Source: Bacillus carboniphilus
GTDB taxonomy: Bacteria; Bacillota; Bacilli; Bacillales; JC228
Assembly: GCF_039522365.1 (NCBI RefSeq)
Contig: NZ_BAAADJ010000011.1
Span: forward strand, 1-64,000
Reading direction: 5' to 3'
DNA length: 64,000 nt
Position 1 is the stretch's first letter; each line of letters begins with the position of its first letter. The notes beneath the pieces were generated by a model. It was given only the letters and a program-made list of their open reading frames with translations, was not told where the DNA came from and did no database searches. Position numbers and translations under genes: made by a program. This document shows positions 16,785 to 26,058 of this stretch, in pieces.

Positions 16785-17277
16785 CTTCTTCAGCCACCCT
16801 CGCTAGTCTTGATATCGAATATCGTAGTTGTTCTGCTTCTTCCTCTGCTAATGCTGGAATTTCGTGAGAGGTTGCTGCTGTAGAAATAACAATCGTTGCT
16901 AATCCATACTTCTTCAATATTGGCCCTTGAACTGTATCTACATGTTGTACCCGAATCATGGGGACAAGCGTATTTTTCACAATTAAAATACCGTGTTGAA
17001 GTTCAATCTCTTGCTCTCTAACCTCATACCACCATTTCCTCCATCGAAGTTTTGGAATAATAATAACAAGGAATAAAGCGAGAACAAACCAAACAAATAA
17101 GATGGTATAAGAAAACCAATGTAGCCCTTCTAAAAAAAAGGGCAGTACGAAAAATCCTATAGGGACTAATAATGCAATAAGTGAATGGATGATACCTGTT
17201 ATTCTCCAAACAGAAAGGGCTTTTTTAGAAATCCGATTACTTGGATTCATCATATGTTTAAACAGACCCACTTTCAT
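16777..17277 (-). CDS. ydbS: PH-domain membrane protein YdbS
   Basis: A 166-residue protein with two transmembrane segments near residues 25-80 and one bPH2 domain (VPMIRVQHVDTVQGPILKKYGLATIVISTAA). It is the partner of YdbT, which follows with an 8-base overlap. Confidence 0.9.
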   Translation of the reverse strand: MKVGLFKHMMNPSNRISKKALSVWRITGIIHSLIALLVPIGFFVLPFFLEGLHWFSYTILFVWFVLALFLVIIIPKLRWRKWWYEVREQEIELQHGILIVKNTLVPMIRVQHVDTVQGPILKKYGLATIVISTAATSHEIPALAEEEAEQLRYSISRLARVAEEDV

Positions 17278-17329
17278 AAAACGGCTATTTTACGTTTAGT
17301 TTAACAGAATTATGGTGGAATTAAATCCT

Positions 17330-18292
17330 TTATAACGTAAAAGCGGCTTTATTTACCCACTCAATCGATGCTTCTTTTTCTAGGTCATGTACTAGTTTAA
17401 ATAGCGCCTCATCTTTTCGCTTGGCTTCAATCATACAGTCTACTTGTTCTACACTTCCTTTAATGGAATGGAAAAAGTCCAGTAATAATGAAGGCTCAAT
17501 AAATTCTGCATGTGCCTTGAATTCCTTTTCAGACCGTGGGCTTGAAATATGAATCTTTGGAGGCAGTGCAGAATGCTTCCAGGTATTTAATATTCTTTCC
17601 CAATATAATGTCCAATCCTTGTTTTCATGATTTGCCAAGTGATGATGGATATCAAACACTAACGGAATACCAAGCTTCTCACACAAATACAAGACATCCT
17701 CTACATGAAAAGAGGTATCATCGTTTTCAAGCATAATTAACCGTTGGATACTCTCTGGTATTAACCCCCAATTATGAATAAATTGTTCCAAGGCTTTCTC
17801 TTTATCGTTATAGACCCCACCAACGTGTAGGACACATCGATGTTCGGGAGGAATCCCCATGCCCATTAAAAGCTTTCGATGCATCCCTAACGTTTTGAGA
17901 GAGGACTTTAGAACATCTGTATCTTCACCATTTAACACAACAAAGTGATCCGGGTGAAAATCTACTCGCATTTTGGGATGAGCTAGAAGGAATTCTTTTA
18001 CCTCGCTTAATTCTTCTGCAAGAGGTCGAATGTAATTCCAATCCTTTACATCCTCATGGTTTGCTAAGGGGATAATTTTCGATGTAAGTCTGAAGAATTC
18101 AATATCATTCGCTACATTATGACGTAATAACCTCAAGCAATTCTTTAAATTAGATTTTGCAATTCTTTCTAATTTCCGAATTGCAGCTTCTCTGTCAGGA
18201 ATTTTTATAAACTGACTGTGGGTCATGGTCTGAGATGGTGAAGCATTTTGCAAGGACATACTCATAGCAACATACCCTAATCGAACCAACAT
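17330..18292 (-). CDS. uvsE: UV damage endonuclease UvsE
   Basis: A 320-residue TIM-barrel UV damage endonuclease (UvdE). Motifs include MLVRLGYVAMS at the N-terminus, DFHPDHFV, LHVGGVYNDKEKALEQF, LENDD and FDIHHH, which contribute the metal ligands. It nicks DNA next to UV photoproducts and starts an alternative excision repair path; in Bacillus it helps spores resist UV. It stands alone between ydbS and the CGCAC repeat region. Confidence 0.93.
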   Translation of the reverse strand: MLVRLGYVAMSMSLQNASPSQTMTHSQFIKIPDREAAIRKLERIAKSNLKNCLRLLRHNVANDIEFFRLTSKIIPLANHEDVKDWNYIRPLAEELSEVKEFLLAHPKMRVDFHPDHFVVLNGEDTDVLKSSLKTLGMHRKLLMGMGIPPEHRCVLHVGGVYNDKEKALEQFIHNWGLIPESIQRLIMLENDDTSFHVEDVLYLCEKLGIPLVFDIHHHLANHENKDWTLYWERILNTWKHSALPPKIHISSPRSEKEFKAHAEFIEPSLLLDFFHSIKGSVEQVDCMIEAKRKDEALFKLVHDLEKEASIEWVNKAAFTL

Positions 18293-18415
18293 ATCGGTAG
18301 CTCCTTTTTTCCGTTTTACCGGTAGGGTTTCTATTAGAGGGTGGTTTTATCCAAGTTGGGTAAGGTCGGTTATGGATTTTTGATTATCATGTAATTTCCA
18401 AGCAGAGGTTTTGGT

Positions 18416-18595
18416 TTTCGCACTCAAATGGAAGGTTTCGCACTGAAAAGGGAGATTTTCGCACAAAAGGCATCATTATTCGCACACAAATTGAAATTTG
18501 CACTCAAAATAACATAATCGCACTGAAAAATGATTTATCGCACTTAAATTCAAATATTCGCACACAAAATCCAATTTTCGCACTAACGACTTGGG
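18416..18595. repeat. Nine-copy CGCAC motif array with 20-21 bp period
   Basis: CGCAC (once TGCAC) starts at 18419, 18439, 18460, 18481, 18499, 18519, 18539, 18559 and 18579. Each copy is usually preceded by TT or AT and followed by A-rich sequence (TTCGCACTGAAAA type). The spacing of about two DNA turns is regular while the sequence between copies is not conserved. The rest of the 18293-18789 gap holds no gene. Confidence 0.8.
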
Positions 18596-18758
18596 AAAAG
18601 CCCATATTCTCTCAATATTCGCCCACCAAAACTTCGTGGAAATGCTATTTTTATTAAAATCCGGTTAACCAAAAGCAAATTAGATAAAAACTCCCTTCCA
18701 AAACCACCATTTCAAGAAAAAAACAAAAGTTAGAGGGCACTCCCCCTGCAAGAAGCAC

Positions 18759-18781
18759 AAAAAACCCGGCACAAGGCCGGG
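18759..18781 (-). terminator. Terminator after cshA
   Basis: On the minus strand CCCGGC pairs with GCCGGG around CTTGT, followed by six T, directly after the cshA stop codon. Confidence 0.88.
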
Positions 18782-18789
18782 CTTTCGTT

Positions 18790-20292
18790 TTATCTTTCGT
18801 TTACTCTTTTGTTGTTATTATTGTTACCGTATTTTTTACCAGATCCACTGCGTTTTCTTGAACCTCCACGGCCCGAATCTTTCCAGTTAGATTTAGATGA
18901 AAATTGTTTCTTTCTGGAATTATAAGATTTACCACGGTCGTTACTACGCTTATCGCGTCTCATTGGTAATGGCGGTTCAGAAGTTAATTCAACCGGTGTT
19001 GCGCTTGGCTCTTTCGTTAGCATTTTAAGAGCTGCTGCCACTACAGCCACTGCATCTTCTTTTTCCAATAATTCTTCTGCAGCTTTATAGTAGTATTTCG
19101 TTTCTTGCTGCTCAATTAGAGTTTGAAGCTGCTCAATAACCATTCTTTGTTGACCTTCAATCGCTTCATCAAAGGATGGGGCTTTCATTTTTGTCATCTT
19201 TCTCTTTGTCGTTTCTTCCACAACACGAAGATAAGATGTTTCTCTCGGTGTAACAAATGTGATAGCCGTTCCTTGCTTTCCAGCTCTACCTGTACGACCG
19301 ATTCGGTGAACATAGCTCTCAGGATCTTGCGGGATATCAAAGTTATAAACATGTGTAACACCCGAGATATCAAGCCCTCTAGCCGCTACATCTGTTGCAA
19401 CCAAAATGTCGATAGAATTAGATTTGAACTTTTTAAGCACTTGGAGTCTTTTTGCTTGTGTTAGATCTCCGTGAATTCCTTCAGCTGTATATCCTCTGAT
19501 AGAAAGAGCATTTGCAAGTTCGTCTACTCTTCGCTTTGTACGACCAAATACAATCGCGAGCTCAGGTGACTGAATATCCAATAGTCTAGTGAGTACATCA
19601 AATTTTTTCTTTTCATGTACCTCGACATATGCTTGTTCAATTTGTGGAACTGTCATTTCTTTTGCTTTTGTACGAATAACTTTTGGTTCTTTCATGAAGC
19701 GGTTCGCAATGCTTCTAATTGGTCCTGGCATTGTTGCAGAGAATAAAAGAGTTTGTCTTTCTGTTGGTACTTTCGAAAGAATTGCTTCAATATCTTCAAC
19801 AAATCCCATATTTAACATTTCATCTGCTTCGTCAAGAACGACTGTATGAACACTATTAAAGTTTATGGTTCCACGATTCATGTGGTCCATAATACGTCCT
19901 GGTGTTCCCACAATAATATGAGGACCTTTTTTCAGTGCACGTATTTGTCTTTGAATGTCTTGCCCTCCATAGATGGAAAGAACACGTACACGCTTATCTT
20001 GACCTAATTTATATAGCTCTTCACTAACCTGAACAGCTAACTCACGCGTTGGTGCAATAATGAGTCCTTGTACTTCAGAGTTACGAACATTTACTCTTTC
20101 TAGTAACGGAACACCGAACGCAACGGTTTTACCTGTTCCTGTTTGTGCTTGTCCAATGACATCGTATCCTTGTAAAGTAACAGGAATTGTTTCAGCTTGT
20201 ATTGGTGTAGCTTCCTCAAATCCCATTGTATTAATTGATTTTAAAAGAAGAGCACTTAGCCCTAATTCATCAAACTTTGTTGTCAATTTCAT
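18790..20292 (-). CDS. cshA: DEAD-box ATP-dependent RNA helicase CshA
   Basis: A 500-residue DEAD-box helicase. It has the Q motif ([14 protein letters not shown], 24-37), motif I AQTGTGKT (49-56), motif II DEAD (154-157), SAT, and [10 protein letters not shown] in the second RecA domain. A basic, Arg/Gly/Ser/Asn-rich tail (about 430-500) is typical of CshA and probably binds RNA. CshA works with the RNA degradosome and in ribosome assembly, and matters in the cold. The ATG at 20292 has AAGGAG only 2-3 bases away; an in-frame TTG at codon 3 has better spacing. Confidence 0.95.
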   Translation of the reverse strand: MKLTTKFDELGLSALLLKSINTMGFEEATPIQAETIPVTLQGYDVIGQAQTGTGKTVAFGVPLLERVNVRNSEVQGLIIAPTRELAVQVSEELYKLGQDKRVRVLSIYGGQDIQRQIRALKKGPHIIVGTPGRIMDHMNRGTINFNSVHTVVLDEADEMLNMGFVEDIEAILSKVPTERQTLLFSATMPGPIRSIANRFMKEPKVIRTKAKEMTVPQIEQAYVEVHEKKKFDVLTRLLDIQSPELAIVFGRTKRRVDELANALSIRGYTAEGIHGDLTQAKRLQVLKKFKSNSIDILVATDVAARGLDISGVTHVYNFDIPQDPESYVHRIGRTGRAGKQGTAITFVTPRETSYLRVVEETTKRKMTKMKAPSFDEAIEGQQRMVIEQLQTLIEQQETKYYYKAAEELLEKEDAVAVVAAALKMLTKEPSATPVELTSEPPLPMRRDKRSNDRGKSYNSRKKQFSSKSNWKDSGRGGSRKRSGSGKKYGNNNNNKRVNER

Positions 20293-20380
20293 TTCTCCTT
20301 CAACACTTCTTTTCGTTCTTTCAGTACAACTAATCCATCTTAACAGTTTTTAACAAAAGAAAAAAGCTTCAACTTTCAAC

Positions 20381-21085
20381 CTACATTGATTTTTTTATTT
20401 CCTGGCCCAAGAATGAGAGGATGTCTTGGAACAGATCGTCCTTTTCTTCGCAATGACAGATAATATGTTGAGCCTTCTCAAGAAACAACAGTTTCTTTTC
20501 TTCTGAACCAATTGAATCATGAAGCACATGAGCTGCCTTTGGCGGTACAACCCCATCGTCTAAACCCTGCACAATCATAGTAGGTGCTGTAACGTTTGGT
20601 AGATGTTGTCTGAGGTCCTTTACAAGTTTTCTGAACTGAGTAGTTGCTGAAATAGGAGTAGAAGCTATTTTCCGTTTGTATCTCTGGAAAAGTTCGTTTT
20701 GAAGTAAAGTTCCTCTCATGGCATCCTTCATTATATTTTTTATATCGATCCCCAACTGTCGTGGATTTATATAATATAGTGCAGCACTTAGTAACACCAA
20801 TTTGGCTACAGGGTATTTCACCGTTAGATAACTGGCAATCATTCCACCCATGGAAAAGCCTACTACATATACTGTATCACAAACTTGAAGTAATTCCTTC
20901 AATTCTTCTTCAGCAGTTCGTACCCATTCGTAATAAAAAATTCCCTTTAACCTAAGCTTTTCTCCATGCCCAGGTAAAGTAGGTGAGACTACATGCCAGT
21001 TTGTATGCTGTTTTAAAAACTCTTCGAGTGGCTCAACTTCATGCGGACCACCTGTAAATCCATGAATAATTAAGCATCCAATCAT
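20381..21085 (-). CDS. alpha/beta hydrolase, carboxylesterase family
   Basis: A 234-residue alpha/beta hydrolase similar to Bacillus/Geobacillus carboxylesterase Est. The oxyanion-hole region is LIIHGFTGGPHEVEPL, the nucleophile serine lies in GFSMGG, the acid in GLDDGVVP and the histidine in KAQHIICHCEEKDDLF. The ATG at 21085 follows GGGTGA; an in-frame TTG at 21097 overlaps this site. It lies just upstream of cshA with an 88-base gap. The natural substrate is unknown. Confidence 0.88.
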   Translation of the reverse strand: MIGCLIIHGFTGGPHEVEPLEEFLKQHTNWHVVSPTLPGHGEKLRLKGIFYYEWVRTAEEELKELLQVCDTVYVVGFSMGGMIASYLTVKYPVAKLVLLSAALYYINPRQLGIDIKNIMKDAMRGTLLQNELFQRYKRKIASTPISATTQFRKLVKDLRQHLPNVTAPTMIVQGLDDGVVPPKAAHVLHDSIGSEEKKLLFLEKAQHIICHCEEKDDLFQDILSFLGQEIKKSM

Positions 21086-21319
21086 TTTATCACCCAACTT
21101 TTACAACGACACATAGAAAAGCGTTCTACTTTCCACCCTTCTACGAAAAAAATCGTTTTGTATCATATGTATGTTAAGGTGATAAAATTTTATAGTCCTT
21201 ATTCATAGAAAACAGAAATTTATTGTTTCATTCTTATGAAAGCTCCTCAGGATGGCCATTAACTTACATTTATATTTTGCCCTTCTTTACGAAGTCTAAA
21301 ACCTTTTAATGAAAACCTG

Positions 21320-21352
21320 AGAAAAAGGAATGGCAATAAGCTAGCCATTCCT
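21320..21352 (-). terminator. Terminator after murF
   Basis: On the minus strand AGGAATGGC pairs perfectly with GCCATTCCT (9 bp), followed by TTTTTCTC. Confidence 0.85.
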
Positions 21353-21353
21353 C

Positions 21354-22733
21354 TTACGAAGTGAGCCCTTCCAAAAGTTCTTCTAGTTTCATTCCCCTCG
21401 ATGCTTTTATTAACAGTACCGTATTCCCATCTAGTAAGGAGCTAGCAGCCATTTTCAATTCCTGTTTATCAATGAATTCTTTCACTTCAATGGTTTGATT
21501 TTTGTCTTTAATTCCATCGGCAATATTCCGGGCTAACGGTCCAAACGTAAGCACATGTTGGATATGTTTATCAGCTATATAGTGGCCAATCTCTTTGTGG
21601 AAATCCTCTTCTTTAGGTCCCAACTCCAACATGTCTCCCACTACTAATACCTTATTGGAATATTGGTCTAAAGAATGAACCAATTCAATTGCTGCTTTCA
21701 TGGAAGTCGGACTTGCGTTATAGGCATCGTTAATGATGAGCGAACCATTTAGACCTTCATGGGTTTCCATTCTCATGGAAGTAAGATTTAAATGCCTCAG
21801 TTGCTCTTTAATGGATTCTACTGATATTCCGAGAAAACGAGCTACCGCTATTGCAGCTAATGCATTTTTGACATTGTGTAAACCAAGTACTGGCAAATAC
21901 ATGGTGGTCGTCGGGAAAGCTTGAACCACGAACTCAGTTCCGCTTCCTTTTAACTGTATCGAAACAGGATATAGGTTACACGTATCACTTTTCCCAAAAG
22001 ACAGGGTCTCAAAAAGGAAATTTTGCTGGTTAACCAGTGCTTGTAACAACGGTTCATCTCCATCATAGATAAAGAGACCATCCGGATTTAGGCCTTTAAT
22101 AATTTCAAATTTTGCCTCTGCAATACCTTCACGGGAACCTAAATCTTGTAGATGTGACTCACCAATATTCGTAATGACTGCAATATCAGGATTGGCAATA
22201 TTCGAGAGTTTCTCGATTTGTCCTTTAGCACTCATTCCCATCTCTAAAACAATAATTTCCGTTTCCTCTTCTAATGCTAATAACGTAAGGGGAAGACCTT
22301 GCTGACTATTAAAATTACCAATAGTCTTTTGCACTGAATAAGTTCCTGAAAGAATTTGAGCAATCATGTCTTTTGTAGACGTTTTGCCATTGCTACCAGT
22401 CACTCCCACAACTTTTACACCTGTTTGGTGTCGGTAGCTTTGGGCTAAGTCTTGCATAGCCTGAAGTGGATCTTCTACGATAAGCAAAGGAATATCTTCA
22501 GGAGGATTAGGCATATCTCTCTTCCAAAAAGCAGCTGCTGCACCCTTTTCATATGCTTGCCTTACAAACTGGTGACCATCTGAATTAGGACCAGGTAGCG
22601 GGATAAACAATTGACCTTTTTGGATGGACCTTGTATCGATTGAAACCCCATGGACGTTCTCCAGCCTCAATTCTGGCTTGGAAAGTTCTGCATTAGACAT
22701 ATTGGCTACTTGTTCTAGGGTTCTTTTAATCAT
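21354..22733 (-). CDS. murF: UDP-MurNAc-tripeptide--D-Ala-D-Ala ligase MurF
   Basis: A 459-residue Mur ligase that adds D-Ala-D-Ala to the UDP-MurNAc-tripeptide in the cytoplasm. It has the N-terminal substrate domain, the ATP loop VTGSNGKTST (111-120), and the conserved IGESHLQDLGSREGIAEAK and NDAYNASPTSM regions. I start at the ATG at 22733, preceded by CGGAGG; the frame opens earlier at 22751 within that site. It lies 14 bases after ddl, forming a two-gene operon in which Ddl makes the dipeptide MurF uses. Confidence 0.95.
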   Translation of the reverse strand: MIKRTLEQVANMSNAELSKPELRLENVHGVSIDTRSIQKGQLFIPLPGPNSDGHQFVRQAYEKGAAAAFWKRDMPNPPEDIPLLIVEDPLQAMQDLAQSYRHQTGVKVVGVTGSNGKTSTKDMIAQILSGTYSVQKTIGNFNSQQGLPLTLLALEEETEIIVLEMGMSAKGQIEKLSNIANPDIAVITNIGESHLQDLGSREGIAEAKFEIIKGLNPDGLFIYDGDEPLLQALVNQQNFLFETLSFGKSDTCNLYPVSIQLKGSGTEFVVQAFPTTTMYLPVLGLHNVKNALAAIAVARFLGISVESIKEQLRHLNLTSMRMETHEGLNGSLIINDAYNASPTSMKAAIELVHSLDQYSNKVLVVGDMLELGPKEEDFHKEIGHYIADKHIQHVLTFGPLARNIADGIKDKNQTIEVKEFIDKQELKMAASSLLDGNTVLLIKASRGMKLEELLEGLTS

Positions 22734-22747
22734 TCCAAATCCTCCGA

Positions 22748-23830
22748 TCAATCAAAAGTGTAACGTATCTTCATTTTTTCATCATGTCTTTCAATGGCTA
22801 ATTCCACAAGTTTGTTAATAAGTGCAGGATATTCTAATCCACTATGCTTCCATAACAATGGGAACATACTGACTGGAGTAAAACCTGGCATCGTGTTTAC
22901 TTCGTTAATTAAAACTTTTCCCTCTTTTGTTAAAAAGAAGTCCACACGTGCTAACCCTGAACAATCAAGTGTTTGATATGCTCGCATAGCCATTTCTTTC
23001 ATTTCTTGGTAGATATCAACAGAGACGTCTGCAGGGATAATAAGCGCTGTATCTCCATCTTCATATTTTGATTTGTAATCATAGAATTCTGTTTTTGGTA
23101 CAATTTCTCCAACAACGGAACATTGAAGTTCGTCGTTTCCAATTACACCGATTTCAATCTCCCTTGCTATGACGCCCTCTTCTACGATAATTTTCCGGTC
23201 ATACTGTAATGCTTCTTCCACCGCCACTTGCAGTTCTTCTCTATTTTTACATTTGCTAATCCCTACACTCGACCCTAAATTGGCTGGCTTTACAAAACAA
23301 GGATATCCTAGCTTCTCTTCAATATTGGACGCAACCTCCTCTTGTTGTTGCTCCCAATCTCTACGTATAAATCCAACATAATCCACTTGAGGTAAGCCCG
23401 CTTGAGCAAATAAAGCCTTCATTGCTACTTTATCCATTCCTGCAGAAGAAGCTAGAACTCCGTTTCCTACGTACGGTAACCCTAGTAGTTCGAGCATTCC
23501 CTGGACTGTTCCATCCTCACCGTTTGGACCATGAAGTAAAGGAAACACCACCTCTGCTTCATAGTTATCAGAACCTCCAACACTTATTTCTCGACTCAAA
23601 TCCAGTGGAGAAACAGAAGTCTCCGGAGAAGTAAATTCTAATGATTTAATATCAGTAACTTCGCCTTCTAACACAGGGCCTTTTTTCCAATTGCCTTGTT
23701 CATTTATATAGATTGGATGAACCTCGTACTTGGACTGATCAACTGCATTCATAACAGCTTTTGCTGTTTGCATTGATACTTTATGTTCAGCCGATTTTCC
23801 ACCATACAGTAAATGTAGTTTTGTTTTCAT
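22748..23830 (-). CDS. ddl: D-alanine--D-alanine ligase
   Basis: A 360-residue ATP-grasp ligase. Family motifs are [13 protein letters not shown] at the N-terminus, [35 protein letters not shown], and [18 protein letters not shown]. It joins two D-alanines for peptidoglycan. The ATG at 23830 follows GTGGAGG; the frame also opens with that GTG at 23845, which is part of the ribosome binding site. It is cotranscribed with murF. Confidence 0.95.
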   Translation of the reverse strand: MKTKLHLLYGGKSAEHKVSMQTAKAVMNAVDQSKYEVHPIYINEQGNWKKGPVLEGEVTDIKSLEFTSPETSVSPLDLSREISVGGSDNYEAEVVFPLLHGPNGEDGTVQGMLELLGLPYVGNGVLASSAGMDKVAMKALFAQAGLPQVDYVGFIRRDWEQQQEEVASNIEEKLGYPCFVKPANLGSSVGISKCKNREELQVAVEEALQYDRKIIVEEGVIAREIEIGVIGNDELQCSVVGEIVPKTEFYDYKSKYEDGDTALIIPADVSVDIYQEMKEMAMRAYQTLDCSGLARVDFFLTKEGKVLINEVNTMPGFTPVSMFPLLWKHSGLEYPALINKLVELAIERHDEKMKIRYTFD

Positions 23831-24011
23831 AAGGAATACCTCCACGTTGTAATGAACTCTTTATCCAAACACTTTTGAATAATAGCCGTCGTTTTTATGT
23901 TAGGTTAATACCCATTTATATATCTTTTATTCTATGGAAGAAACGCTTGTCGCGTACTTATAGTATACATCTAAACCAGAGGGTTTCCACAATGGAGAAA
24001 AAGTAGGAGTG

Positions 24012-24042
24012 AAAAAAAACCCACTGACATTGATCAGTAGGT
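24012..24042 (-). terminator. Terminator of the app operon
   Basis: On the minus strand ACCTACTGA pairs with TCAGTGGGT (one T-G pair), followed by eight T, directly after the last permease gene. Confidence 0.85.
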
Positions 24043-24053
24043 TATTTTTGTGT

Positions 24054-24983
24054 TTATCTTCTATTACTTTTCGGATCAAATGCATCTCTTAGCCCATCAC
24101 CGATAAAGTTAATACATAAAACTGTTGTTAGTATCATAAGCCCTGGTGGTACCCACGCTTCTGGACTATTACGTAGAATACGTAAGCTTTGTGCTTCAGA
24201 TATCATGTTACCCCATGTTGGAGTAGGTTGTGGAATACCAAATCCAATAAAGCTTAAACCAGACTCGATGATGATGTAAGTTGCCATCATGAGTGTGGCA
24301 TTAACTACAATTGGACCAATAGCATTAGGTATAAAGTGCTTGAAAATAATTCGGAAATCGCTGGCACCAATTGCCCGTGCTCCTAGAACAAATTCTTGCT
24401 CTCGTAGTGATAAATATGTACCCCGTATAATCCTCGTTAGATTTGGCCACGAGGTTAATGCAATAATTGCTACGAAAATACCTACGGTTACTTTATCTAA
24501 TAGAGCAACAATAGTTAAGAGTAATACTAGGAAAGGTAGTACAAGCATCATATCAGCAGCACGCATGATAAATGCATCCACTTTACCACCGTAGTATCCA
24601 GCAATTGATCCTAGTACAACCCCAATAATGAGTGTAAAGAACATGGCACTAAAGCCAACAATTAAAGAAATTCTTCCCCCATAAAGAAGTCGTGAAAGGT
24701 TGTCCCTTCCAGAACTATCATTACCAAGCGGATGTTCTTCACTTGGAGGTCTTTCAATCATCATTAAATTGGATTTCGTAGGACTATGATCTGTGAAAAA
24801 TGGTGCTAATATAACGACCATTATAATAAGAAGGAGTATAATTACCCCTGCCACCGCTAGCTTATTCTTCATAAAACGTCTTAAAGCTAGCTGGAAAGGG
24901 CTTTTACTTTTTGCTACCTTCCCTTTTTGATTCAACTCGGGATTTTGATTCGTTGTGATTTGTGGATTAGATTCCATATTCAT
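24054..24983 (-). CDS. appC: oligopeptide ABC transporter permease AppC
   Basis: A 309-residue DppC/OppC-type permease. After an N-terminal tail it has the OppC_N transmembrane helix and about five more helices, with the EAA loop EQEFVLGARAIGASDFRIIFKHFIPNA that contacts the ATPases. It is the last gene of a minus-strand operon in the order D-F-A-B-C, which matches B. subtilis appDFABC. It starts 5 bases after appB. Confidence 0.88.
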   Translation of the reverse strand: MNMESNPQITTNQNPELNQKGKVAKSKSPFQLALRRFMKNKLAVAGVIILLLIIMVVILAPFFTDHSPTKSNLMMIERPPSEEHPLGNDSSGRDNLSRLLYGGRISLIVGFSAMFFTLIIGVVLGSIAGYYGGKVDAFIMRAADMMLVLPFLVLLLTIVALLDKVTVGIFVAIIALTSWPNLTRIIRGTYLSLREQEFVLGARAIGASDFRIIFKHFIPNAIGPIVVNATLMMATYIIIESGLSFIGFGIPQPTPTWGNMISEAQSLRILRNSPEAWVPPGLMILTTVLCINFIGDGLRDAFDPKSNRR

Positions 24984-24988
24984 TCACC

Positions 24989-25954
24989 TCAATCGTAGCG
25001 GATTCTTGGATCGACGATACTGTAAAAGATATCGGCTAATAAATTCCCAAGTAGAATAAAGAAGCCTAGTAGTAAATTGATCGCCATAATGACTGGGTAA
25101 TCTCGGTTACCTATAGAGGTAAGGAAAAGCGTTCCTAAACCTGGGTATTGGAATACACCTTCGGTAATAACGGCCCCACTTAAAAGAACTCCAATTTCGA
25201 AGCCCATTAAAGTGATAATAGGAATTAAAGCATTCCGAAGTGTGTGTTTATACAGTACATTTCGGCTGGTCATTCCTTTTGCCTTTGCTGTTCGAATAAA
25301 ATCTTTCCCTAAAACATCTAAAACTTCTGAACGCATATAGCGCATATACGTTGCCGTCCCTGCCAAACCGAGTGTAAGTCCAGGTAACACAAGGTGATGA
25401 AGTTTGTTCAATATTAACTCAAACCCCTCTAAGCCATTTGCGGATACAGACCCCTGTGATGGGAACCATCCCAAGTGAATTGAGAAGAAGTAAATAGCAA
25501 CTAATCCAAAGAAGAAGTTTGGAATAGCCAATCCAAGGAAGCCAAACGTCGTTGCCCCGTAATCGAGTAATGAATATGGCTTTCTAGCGGAGTATATTCC
25601 AATAGGAATAGATACGATGATTGTAATGAAAAGTGAAAATGCACCTAAATATATGGTGTTCTGAATTCGATCACCAATTAAATCAGAGACTTCACGCCCC
25701 TTATAAATAAATGATTTACCGAAGTCACCTTGAACTGCATTGGATACCCAGCGGAAATATTGGACAGGAAGAGGGTCGTTTAATCCAGCAGCAGTCTTCT
25801 GTTGTTCGAACACTTCAGGATCAATATTTGGATCTAATATTCTTCCTGTAAATGGGTCCCCGGGTGCAGCTCGTACCAATCCAAATACGATAATCGTTAA
25901 AGCGATTAACATAGGTATAAAGATAAGAATGCGCCGAATGATATATTTGTACAT
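24989..25954 (-). CDS. appB: oligopeptide ABC transporter permease AppB
   Basis: A 321-residue DppB/OppB permease with a first helix at about 5-30 (RRILIFIPMLIALTIIVFGLVR) and the EAA-type loop DFIRTAKAKGMTSRNVLYKHTLRNA. The ATG at 25954 has GGAGGGG upstream; the frame opens at 25969 inside that site. It follows appA after a strong hairpin at 26001-26039 that may reduce expression relative to the binding protein. Confidence 0.88.
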   Translation of the reverse strand: MYKYIIRRILIFIPMLIALTIIVFGLVRAAPGDPFTGRILDPNIDPEVFEQQKTAAGLNDPLPVQYFRWVSNAVQGDFGKSFIYKGREVSDLIGDRIQNTIYLGAFSLFITIIVSIPIGIYSARKPYSLLDYGATTFGFLGLAIPNFFFGLVAIYFFSIHLGWFPSQGSVSANGLEGFELILNKLHHLVLPGLTLGLAGTATYMRYMRSEVLDVLGKDFIRTAKAKGMTSRNVLYKHTLRNALIPIITLMGFEIGVLLSGAVITEGVFQYPGLGTLFLTSIGNRDYPVIMAINLLLGFFILLGNLLADIFYSIVDPRIRYD

Positions 25955-26000
25955 CGCTTTCCCCTCCATTCTGGGTTATAGAACTTTATATATTGCTTGT

Positions 26001-26039
26001 TTAAAAGAAAAAGAGCATGCGGCGTTTATCCGCACGCTC
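26001..26039 (-). terminator. Attenuator-type terminator between appA and appB
   Basis: On the minus strand GAGCGTGCGG pairs with CCGCATGCTC (10 bp, one G-T), followed by TTTTTCTTTT. Placed after the binding-protein gene, it probably makes appA mRNA more abundant than the permease mRNA, as is common in peptide ABC operons. Confidence 0.8.
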
Positions 26040-26058
26040 CATTCAGTAACATTAAATA

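Noticed and set aside
18416-18595. A short CRISPR array
   Set aside because: The repeated part is only about 5-8 bases and the period is 20 bp, with no 24-36 bp direct repeat and no cas genes nearby.
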